From JAKSSM01 sp045629065 (lineage in GTDB: Bacteria > Bacillota > Clostridia > Peptostreptococcales > Anaerovoracaceae): a stretch of 16,388 nucleotides of DNA. The notes under the pieces were generated by a model. That model had not been told where the DNA came from. It ran no database searches and saw only the letters and a program-made list of their open reading frames with translations. Location: positions 1 through 16,388 of the forward strand of contig JAZQQK010000036.1 of the NCBI GenBank assembly GCA_045629065.1, written 5' to 3'. Both the position numbers and the translations under genes were made by a program. Below, one piece after another: positions 1-4,567 of the stretch. How positions within the stretch are numbered: position 1 is the first letter of the stretch; each line of letters opens with the position of its first letter.

Positions 1-142
1 AGATGCTGTAACTGCAACAGTTCCAGAGATTCCATTCTCCGTACTTTGCAAAATGCGCGATGAAATCGTTAAAATTCCAGGCGTCAACCGCGTTCTCTGG
101 GACATCTCCGAGAAGCCAGTCGCAACTATTGAGTGGGAATAG
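1..142 (+). CDS. guaA: GMP synthase (glutamine-hydrolysing), C-terminal end only
   Basis: Only the last 46 codons are present; the gene enters from the left edge in the frame starting at base 2 and stops with TAG at 140-142. The tail reads ...KIPGVNRVLWDISEKPVATIEWE, and an ending of the type 'NRV..DIS.KP.ATIEWE' is the highly conserved C-terminus of GuaA, the dimerisation domain of the enzyme that aminates XMP to GMP using glutamine in purine synthesis. The product is cytosolic. The stop codon abuts a 40-bp tandem repeat, and a rho-independent terminator follows at 271-300. Identification rests on this conserved tail alone, but it is distinctive. Confidence 0.93.
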   Translation, partial: DAVTATVPEIPFSVLCKMRDEIVKIPGVNRVLWDISEKPVATIEWE

Positions 143-260
143 AGTTTTTTCGCTGGCGCGCCAAGCGGCGCAGTTATCATTGAGTTTTCTCGTGGCGCGC
201 CAAGCGGTGCAGTTATCATTGAGTTTTTTCGCTGGCGCGCCAAGCGGTGCAGTAAGTTAT
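142..260. repeat. 40-bp tandem repeat, three copies, abutting the guaA stop codon
   Basis: Copies lie at 142-181, 182-220 and 221-260 (40, 39 and 40 bp). Each begins GAGTTTT and carries GGCGCGCCAAGCGG followed by TGCAGT or CGCAGT; the third diverges in its last bases. In copies 1 and 3 the core CGCTGGCGCGCCAAGCG is a near-perfect palindrome around GGCGCGCC, so single strands could fold into short hairpins. The T-run lies 5' of the hairpin, so these are not terminators on the plus strand. The repeat starts on the last base of the TAG stop, and the coding sequence just before holds ATTGAG, the same string that joins the copies. Confidence 0.9.
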
Positions 261-270
261 AACTATAATA

Positions 271-300
271 AAAAGGGGGGGCACACGCCCCTTTAATTTT
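271..300 (+). terminator. Rho-independent terminator after guaA
   Basis: AAAGGGG pairs with CCCCTTT across a short GC-rich loop, followed by TTAATTTT. It lies about 130 bp after the guaA stop, beyond the tandem repeat, and only about 5 bp before the next start codon. The next gene therefore either depends on read-through or uses a promoter overlapping this region. A TATAAT at 264-269 has no recognisable -35 partner. Confidence 0.75.
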
Positions 301-305
301 GTCAC

Positions 306-908
306 ATGGTAGAAATATTTAGCAATATCAATTTAACAAATTCAGCGCTGGCGAATCTGCTGATTCAAGCGCTGCTCCTAGAAATCGCTGTGTTCGTTGC
401 GGTGCCTTTAGTCGGCATCATCATTGACGGCGTGTTTGTCCGCTTGGTTCGAAGCATTATCGCAAGATTATTCACACAGAAGGGCGAGTTCGTATTCAGC
501 AACTACGTGCTTTGCGTGGGGGTTGTGATTCACGAACTTTCGCATGCGTTCTTCGCACTTATCACTGGCGCAAAGATTGTCGAAATCGCGCTCTTCAAGC
601 CCGAAAACGGCACGCTCGGACATGTGCTTTTCCAGCCGCGTGGCAATACGTTCACTCGCGCGCTTCAAAGCAGCTTTTCATCGTGCGCACCAGTCGTAAT
701 CGGCATGGTTATCGCCACTTTGTTCCTCGCCAAAATCTTCCCAGTGCTTTCGGCGACATGGATGTCGATTGTTGCGATATACTTCTTCGTATCGGTGGTT
801 TTCCACATGAATATGAGCAAGCAGGACCTCAAGGTTTACTTCACCGGCACTTTACCACTGCTCGCAGTTTTCCTGCCTATTAGCCTCGCCGTAATCCACT
901 TCGCATAG
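306..908 (+). CDS. Small integral-membrane HExxH protein, M50-like putative zinc metalloprotease
   Basis: A 200-residue hydrophobic protein with about five predicted membrane segments (roughly residues 18-45, 66-88, 126-145, 149-168, 180-199). A HELSH motif at residues 76-80 lies in or beside a membrane helix and is followed by a Gly-rich stretch (ALITGAK), the arrangement of the zinc-binding HExxH in site-2-protease (M50/M50B-like) proteins. Asp174 in MSKQDLK near the last helices could be the third metal ligand that M50 enzymes carry late in the chain; this is inferred. Substrate unknown. No Shine-Dalgarno is visible before the ATG, which sits just after the guaA terminator, and no alternative in-frame ATG exists until residue 134. 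The last nine codons including TAG are copy 1 of a 38-bp tandem repeat. Confidence 0.8.
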   Translation: MVEIFSNINLTNSALANLLIQALLLEIAVFVAVPLVGIIIDGVFVRLVRSIIARLFTQKGEFVFSNYVLCVGVVIHELSHAFFALITGAKIVEIALFKPENGTLGHVLFQPRGNTFTRALQSSFSSCAPVVIGMVIATLFLAKIFPVLSATWMSIVAIYFFVSVVFHMNMSKQDLKVYFTGTLPLLAVFLPISLAVIHFA

Positions 909-995
909 AAATACATATAAGCCTCGCCGTAATCCACTTCGCATAGAAATACATATAAGCCTCGCCGTAATCCACTTCGCATAGAAATACATATA
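882..995. repeat. Perfect 38-bp tandem triplication including a stop codon
   Basis: Three identical 38-bp copies at 882-919, 920-957 and 958-995. The unit starts AGCCTCGCCGTAATCCACTT and ends in ATACATATA. Copy 1 encodes the last eight residues and the TAG stop of the membrane protein; copies 2 and 3 are non-coding duplicates of it. A further AGCCTC directly after copy 3 belongs to the 5' arm of the terminator, so the duplicated unit is bounded by a 6-bp identity shared between the coding sequence and the terminator. Lack of any mismatch points to recent expansion. Confidence 0.97.
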
Positions 996-1023
996 AGCCT
1001 CCGTTTTGTACGGAGGCTTTTTT
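995..1023 (+). terminator. Rho-independent terminator of the HExxH membrane gene
   Basis: A perfect 10-bp stem, AAGCCTCCGT (995-1004) with ACGGAGGCTT (1010-1019), loop TTTGT, followed by a T-run to 1023. This is a textbook intrinsic terminator. Confidence 0.95.
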
Positions 1024-1141
1024 ATTGTCCGCGGCAATGCACAGTTGTAATTATTGTATCCGAAATGCGCTATTGCCATTGGGATGCATATTGTGTTTGA
1101 TAATGCATCTTCGCTATCTGGCAAAATATACCTGTAAAATA

Positions 1142-1170
1142 TTGACATTTCATCTCACCTGTAGTATATT
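1142..1170 (+). promoter_or_regulatory. Sigma-A-type promoter for the leader and nuclease gene
   Basis: TTGACA (1142-1147), a 17-bp spacer, then TATATT (1165-1170). This is a perfect -35 with a five-of-six -10 at optimal spacing. Transcription would start near 1177, giving a leader of about 280 nt before the nuclease ATG at 1459. The region 1024-1141 upstream shows no gene. Confidence 0.75.
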
Positions 1171-1181
1171 ACCAGTAATCC

Positions 1182-1308
1182 CGCGTGCACTTTCATTCGA
1201 ATACGCGCAAGTATTGCCAATAATCCCGTAAAGTATATAAATATAGCAATTTTCGCGCACACTTTCATTCGAATGGCTCAAATGTCGCCATAAATCCAGC
1301 AAAGTATG
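1182..1308. repeat. Diverged direct repeat in the nuclease leader
   Basis: Two related segments of about 55 bp, 1182-1237 and 1254-1308. Both begin CGCG..CAC, share CACTTTCATTCGAAT exactly, and then match imperfectly through GCCA.TAA.TCC to AAAGTAT. Together with 1024-1141 they make up most of the 340-bp stretch without a gene before the short ORF at 1364. The repeat lies downstream of the promoter, so it would be transcribed. No function can be assigned; it could be a regulator binding pair or an old duplication. Confidence 0.75.
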
Positions 1309-1363
1309 CGAATCTGTCAACAAATTAAAAGTCGAGTTGGCAAAATTTGCGACAAGGAGTGAA

Positions 1364-1483
1364 ATGTGTCAACTTTTAGAAGGAAAAACTACATTACGAG
1401 CGTGTATTTTGCGAGATGTTGACACTTTGCGTGAAAATATGCGAAATTGTAGGATAATATGCCAAAATATCCTACATTTTTAA
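1364..1483 (+). CDS. Possible 39-residue leader ORF overlapping the nuclease start
   Basis: An ATG preceded by a good Shine-Dalgarno (AAGGAG at 1354-1359, spacing about 4) opens a 39-codon frame ending in TAA at 1481-1483. It overlaps the nuclease start (ATG 1459) in a different frame by 25 bp. The predicted peptide starts MCQLLEGKTT, contains four cysteines and several arginines, and matches no family I recognise. It has a better ribosome binding site than the nuclease itself, which fits a leader peptide controlling nuclease translation. A chance ORF is quite possible. Confidence 0.4.
   Translation: MCQLLEGKTTLRACILRDVDTLRENMRNCRIICQNILHF
1449..1475 (+). promoter_or_regulatory. Inverted repeat enclosing the nuclease ribosome binding site and start codon
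   Basis: GTAGGATA (1449-1456) and TATCCTAC (1468-1475) are exact 8-bp reverse complements separated by 11 nt. The AGGA ribosome binding site is inside the 5' arm and the ATG (1459-1461) is in the loop. As RNA this hairpin would hide the ribosome binding site; as DNA it could be an operator. Translation of the overlapping short ORF would pass through and open the hairpin. The structure is seen directly; the regulatory role is inferred. Confidence 0.6.
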
Positions 1484-2316
1484 TAAAAATTTTAAAAAGT
1501 GTCGACAAAGAGGGTAAGAAGTTGAAAAAACTACAAGAATTCAAGAAAATGTTGACAGAAATGGACAAAAAAATAGAAACTGTCAATTTGGAGCTAGAAA
1601 AGTTGCCAAAAGGCGTACTTTGCGCAGAAAAACGTCGAGGTGGGATAGCTCAAGTGCATTCATACACTGAAAATGGCAAGCGCATTCGCACGACTATAAC
1701 AAAAGACAAGGGTATGCAGGCACGACTCGTGAAGTACGAGCTTCTGAGCGAGGAAATTAAGTACTTGGAACATAATCGCAAATTGCTCGCGAGCCTAATT
1801 GATCGCTACAAACCGTTTGGTTTCAATCAGACTATGCGTGCCATAGAGACGCGGGGGCAGTGCGATGGGCGAGAACTCTTGCGCTTATATTCAAGGCTTT
1901 ACGATGAGCAAAGTGCGTGGGCCAGGGAATACACGCCACCAAATTATTATTCTGAGGAAAGAAAGCACTTGGCAGCTAATGGTTTACATGTCAGGTCAAA
2001 ATCGGAAGTTCTAATCGTGGACAAACTAATTGAGCACGGAATTGCGTTTAGATATGAACAACCATTAGAAATTTCAGGCGCATTGTATTACCCGGATTTT
2101 ACGATAATGCGATCGGATGGGAAAATGTTCTATTGGGAGCATGCTGGGCAGACGAATTCGCAGAGGTATCTGGATAGATTTCTCAACAAAGTACGCTCGT
2201 ACGCGACTGTGAACATAGTGCCGTGGGATAATTTGATTATTACGTATGACAACGCGGAGGGAAATATTGACTTGAGAATCGTGGAGTCAGAAATCGTGAA
2301 TAAGTTGCTATTATAA
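1459..2316 (+). CDS. PD-(D/E)XK-like nuclease-fold protein with coiled-coil N-terminus
   Basis: A 285-residue protein. Residues 12-50 are charged and helical (coiled-coil-like), 51-90 hold a small basic segment, and 91-170 are helical. The C-terminal part carries a restriction-endonuclease-like core: RSKSE with Glu183 on a helix, YPDF with Asp213 at the end of a strand, and YWEH with Glu227. The usual catalytic Lys of PD-(D/E)XK is His228. This E...PDF...WEH pattern is typical of a common Bacillota family of uncharacterised nuclease-fold proteins. DNA cleavage is likely but unproven. The ATG is the first start after an in-frame TAG at 1450-1452; its AGGA lies only 4 nt away and in a hairpin, so expression may be poor unless assisted. 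It stands alone between its own promoter and terminators. Confidence 0.75.
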   Translation: MPKYPTFLIKILKSVDKEGKKLKKLQEFKKMLTEMDKKIETVNLELEKLPKGVLCAEKRRGGIAQVHSYTENGKRIRTTITKDKGMQARLVKYELLSEEIKYLEHNRKLLASLIDRYKPFGFNQTMRAIETRGQCDGRELLRLYSRLYDEQSAWAREYTPPNYYSEERKHLAANGLHVRSKSEVLIVDKLIEHGIAFRYEQPLEISGALYYPDFTIMRSDGKMFYWEHAGQTNSQRYLDRFLNKVRSYATVNIVPWDNLIITYDNAEGNIDLRIVESEIVNKLLL

Positions 2317-2321
2317 AAGGA

Positions 2322-2348
2322 GAAACCCCTTGCGCCGCAAGGGGTTTC
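2322..2348. terminator. 12-bp perfect hairpin just after the nuclease stop
   Basis: GAAACCCCTTGC and GCAAGGGGTTTC form a perfect 12-bp stem with a 3-nt loop, 6 bp past the nuclease TAA. No T-run follows on either strand, so it may serve as a 3'-end protecting stem or help the terminator at 2367-2395. Confidence 0.7.
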
Positions 2349-2366
2349 GGATTATGTACGAAAGGG

Positions 2367-2395
2367 AAAAAGGCCCCGCACCGGCGGGACCTTTT
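2367..2395. terminator. Bidirectional terminator between convergent genes
   Basis: AAAAGGCCCCGC pairs with GCGGGACCTTTT around ACCG with one mismatch. There is a T-rich tract on the plus strand (CTTTTCTTATT), and the preceding A-run gives a T-run on the minus strand. It separates the plus-strand nuclease from the minus-strand lipoprotein and can serve both. Confidence 0.85.
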
Positions 2396-2412
2396 CTTAT
2401 TCATGTTATAGT

Positions 2413-2468
2413 CGGCTTGGCCACTCGCCAAGCCGCTCGCCAAGCCACTCGCCAAGCCACTCGCCAAG
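2413..2468. repeat. 12-bp tandem repeat, four copies, after the lipoprotein stop
   Basis: CCACTCGCCAAG occurs at 2421-2432, 2445-2456 and 2457-2468, with a one-base variant (CCGCTCGCCAAG) at 2433-2444. CGGCTTGG (2413-2420) is the exact reverse complement of CCAAGCCG (2428-2435), giving an 8-bp hairpin at the distal end. Read on the minus strand, the array begins 8 bp after the lipoprotein TAA and, because the unit is 12 bp, stays in frame with that gene as a repeated Leu-Ala-Ser-Gly. Either it is a former C-terminal extension or this is coincidence. Confidence 0.95.
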
Positions 2469-2476
2469 CCCCAGCC

Positions 2477-3358
2477 TTATCCGAAGCTATATGGTGCGAA
2501 GGATAAGCCCTTGAGCTGTTCGACGTCAGTCTCTGTGATGACTAAGTTTTCGCCCTGGATTTCGATTACACCAGCGCCGCCATCTGGAAGAGCTTCCTCA
2601 CTAGTAGTGATGCCACTTTCGTCAGACTTGTATAAAGTGATGCCAACCTTTTCGAATGCGAGGTTGTTATTCGCATCGAATACAACTGGAATATCGTATT
2701 CATATGTTTCGTTGGAGCCTGCTTCGCGACTCATAGTCATGAATCTGCCGCATGTGCCGGAGAGCGAAAAGCTTCCGAGAACGCCCTTTGCGGAATCCAT
2801 GTAGTAGCCTTCGAGCGCCTTGTATCTCTCGAATGATCCGTCGTCGTTCCAGTTAACTGGCTTTACGGATTTGAATTCTTGAACGATTCCATCAAATGTG
2901 TCATAGTCCAATTCGCCGTTGTCCTTAACCATGAGCACGTATTGGCCGTCGATTGTGAACCAACGAGCGAGCTTTGCTTCGTCGCCTTCATAGTAGGACA
3001 TTTCTGCATCGGAGCTTTGGAAAACAGTTTCGCTGTTATCGGATCTCCAGTAACCTGAGATATCAACGTCCATGCCAGCTACGGCAAATCTGTATGTGTA
3101 AGGCAGACCGTTTACTGTGAATTGATATTCAGCAAAATCCGGATCTGAATCAACGCTAAAGTACTTTTCGTCGGAAACGCCCATAACGCTAGGGCTGATC
3201 ATAGCGCAGCCGTACATTTCGTTCAAAGCCTCGAGTGACTCTACTTCTGTCATTGGGTTAGGCATGCCAGCATAGCCGCCGTCGTCCTTTTGACCACATC
3301 CTGCGAAGCAGAAAACCATAGTTAAAATGAGTAAAATTGAAATAATCTTTTTCATCAT
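2477..3358 (-). CDS. Secreted lipoprotein of unknown function
   Basis: A 293-residue protein with a typical lipoprotein signal peptide: MMKK, a hydrophobic stretch, then FAGC with the lipidated cysteine at residue 21, followed by a polar linker (GQKDDGG). The mature part is acidic and probably beta-rich. It starts with NPMTEVESLEALNEMYG, a motif type seen at the head of many uncharacterised Clostridia lipoproteins, and ends in SFAPYSFG. It should be anchored on the outer face of the cell membrane. No catalytic motif is visible. The start ATGATG is preceded by AGGAGGT (3364-3370 on the plus strand) at good spacing, and a promoter lies just upstream. It is monocistronic and divergent from the long plus-strand gene series. 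Confidence 0.9.
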   Translation of the reverse strand: MMKKIISILLILTMVFCFAGCGQKDDGGYAGMPNPMTEVESLEALNEMYGCAMISPSVMGVSDEKYFSVDSDPDFAEYQFTVNGLPYTYRFAVAGMDVDISGYWRSDNSETVFQSSDAEMSYYEGDEAKLARWFTIDGQYVLMVKDNGELDYDTFDGIVQEFKSVKPVNWNDDGSFERYKALEGYYMDSAKGVLGSFSLSGTCGRFMTMSREAGSNETYEYDIPVVFDANNNLAFEKVGITLYKSDESGITTSEEALPDGGAGVIEIQGENLVITETDVEQLKGLSFAPYSFG

Positions 3359-3384
3359 AAATTACCTCCTTATGACAAGAAAAC

Positions 3385-3413
3385 ATTGTACCACAATCGC
3401 GCGAAAAAAGCAA
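3385..3413 (-). promoter_or_regulatory. Promoter for the lipoprotein gene
   Basis: Read on the minus strand: TTGCTT (3413-3408), a 17-bp spacer, then TACAAT (3390-3385). The -10 is five of six and the -35 four of six at ideal spacing, just upstream of the AGGAGG ribosome binding site. Confidence 0.65.
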
Positions 3414-3442
3414 AAAAATCGCGTGACACCTTCTCAACTAAG

Positions 3443-3471
3443 TAGACATGTTTACTATGTAGTAGTATAAT
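3443..3471 (+). promoter_or_regulatory. Near-consensus promoter heading the long plus-strand gene series
   Basis: TAGACA (3443-3448), a 17-bp spacer, then TATAAT (3466-3471). The -10 is perfect and the -35 five of six. It is back to back with the lipoprotein promoter and would give a leader of about 150 nt before the GNAT-like gene. It is the only strong promoter I see before any gene in the nine-gene series. Confidence 0.75.
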
Positions 3472-3477
3472 AAAATA

Positions 3478-3630
3478 GAATAGGTATATTTATGCCCTAA
3501 ACGCATTTATAGCGCATAATTCGCATAGGAAATGCACTTGCTGTGCATAATCTGCACGTGAAACGCAATCCGCGCTATTCACAGTATACTTATTCAGAAC
3601 ACATCACTTTAACAGACACAGAGGCAAAGT
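3478..3630 (+). promoter_or_regulatory. Structured 5' leader of the GNAT-like gene
   Basis: About 150 nt with alternative small hairpins: ATGCAC (3532-3537) with GTGCAT (3543-3548), competing with GTGCA (3543-3547) and TGCAC (3553-3557). The segment also repeats CGCAT or GCGCAT several times. It does not resemble a riboswitch I know. It ends with AGAGG 7 nt before ATG 3631. Confidence 0.35.
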
Positions 3631-4494
3631 ATGGCAAAATTTGAAATCGTTGTTTTAGACAAAGAAGATTTATTAAAATTTAACTGGATGTATTACGATG
3701 ATCTTCTATTAGATCTGCCCGAGGACGATATTATTTTGGGCGCTATCAACACAGAAAGTGAGATTCCACAGGCTTCAGGCTTGCTGATTTTCCACGTTAG
3801 GGAAGAGGCTATTTTCGTGGACTGGATTTATGTGGATGATGAGTGCCGCGGTCAAGGCGTCGGAACGATGCTCATGGACTATCTAAAAGATGCGCTTATC
3901 CAGACAGAAAAAGAAACGGGTACGAATGTAATATTCGTAAACTTCCCAGACACCGTAAAGGGACTTGGCAAGTTCTTAAAGGAAAACGATTTCGGAGTTA
4001 CATTCTTTGATGGAAATTTCAGCATCTATGCGCCACTTAAGAGTGTAAAGCTCATGCGACCTAATGCGAAACCAGGAAAGCTTGTGGCAATGCCGCTCGC
4101 CGAGGTTCCAAAGGAAAGCCTTGACGGTTTCGAGACATATCTCGATTTAGTAGAAAGCGTATACGAGGGCGTAGTTAGCCCAATCGTGCCTACATATTTC
4201 AGAGACGAAAGCCGCGCAATCTTGGATGGCAATCGTATTGTCGGAATCATGCTTGTCGGAAACACTATTTACGAGAACAATGTAATGATAGATTGGGTTT
4301 ATTCAATACCAAAGTACGTAATGGAGGCAGTTCCGCTGGCTTTTGATACTGTTATTACAGAGCTTAGAAAGAACGTGCCAGAAGACACTAACCTCAGCAT
4401 GGCAAGCCTATCATCAAACGTAGGCGGTATCATTAGAAAGACTATGCCAGGCGCAGTATTCGCAGAATCCTACAGCGCATTTTGGATGATTTAA
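3631..4494 (+). CDS. GNAT-fold acetyltransferase-like protein with a second, degenerate GNAT-like half
   Basis: A 287-residue cytosolic protein. Residues 58-88 carry a clear GNAT motif A: a beta strand (IFVDWIYVDD), then CRGQGVGTML, in which RGQGVG at 73-78 is the acetyl-CoA pyrophosphate loop. The second half (about 145-287) repeats the layout: ILDGNRIVGIML, then NVMIDWVYSIP, then a helix, but without the R/Q-x-x-G-x-G/A loop. It therefore looks like a tandem GNAT with only the first unit able to bind acetyl-CoA. Substrate unknown. The start has AGAGG at 7 nt. It is the first gene of the plus-strand series. Its last codons and stop form copy 1 of a 24-bp tandem repeat. Confidence 0.75.
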   Translation: MAKFEIVVLDKEDLLKFNWMYYDDLLLDLPEDDIILGAINTESEIPQASGLLIFHVREEAIFVDWIYVDDECRGQGVGTMLMDYLKDALIQTEKETGTNVIFVNFPDTVKGLGKFLKENDFGVTFFDGNFSIYAPLKSVKLMRPNAKPGKLVAMPLAEVPKESLDGFETYLDLVESVYEGVVSPIVPTYFRDESRAILDGNRIVGIMLVGNTIYENNVMIDWVYSIPKYVMEAVPLAFDTVITELRKNVPEDTNLSMASLSSNVGGIIRKTMPGAVFAESYSAFWMI

Positions 4495-4542
4495 TTACAG
4501 CGCATTTCGGAAACTAAATTACAGCGCATTTGGATGATTTAT
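4471..4542. repeat. 23-25-bp tandem repeat copying the end of the GNAT-like gene
   Basis: Three copies at 4471-4495, 4496-4519 and 4520-4542, all starting TACAGCGCATTT. Copy 1 encodes the last seven residues plus the TAA stop. Copy 3 matches copy 1 closely (GGATGATTTA), while copy 2 has changed to CGGAAACTAAAT. The array fills the gap up to the ribosome binding site of the next gene. Confidence 0.9.
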
Positions 4543-4567
4543 TATAGATAGAGAGGACTAGAAAAAA

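Noticed and set aside
142..260. Possible CRISPR array in the 40-bp repeat
   Set aside because: The copies are directly adjacent with no unique spacers, and no cas gene is present.
264..269. TATAAT as a promoter for the HExxH gene
   Set aside because: No -35-like hexamer at suitable spacing, and it would start transcription inside the terminator stem.
60..296. 78-codon plus-strand ORF
   Set aside because: It lies out of frame over the guaA end and through the tandem repeat; its repeated peptide comes only from the DNA repeat.
852..1231. ORFs on both strands between the HExxH gene and the nuclease leader
   Set aside because: They cross the triplication, the terminator and the promoter; no ribosome binding site or recognisable protein.
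1419..1424. TTGACA as a promoter close to the nuclease gene
   Set aside because: No -10-like hexamer at 16-18 bp; the nearest, GATAAT, is 28 bp away. The promoter at 1142-1170 is far better.
2240..2467. 75-codon minus-strand ORF with LASG repeats
   Set aside because: It needs a TTG start inside the repeat, has no ribosome binding site, and runs over both terminators into the nuclease gene. It is mentioned only as a continuation of the lipoprotein frame.
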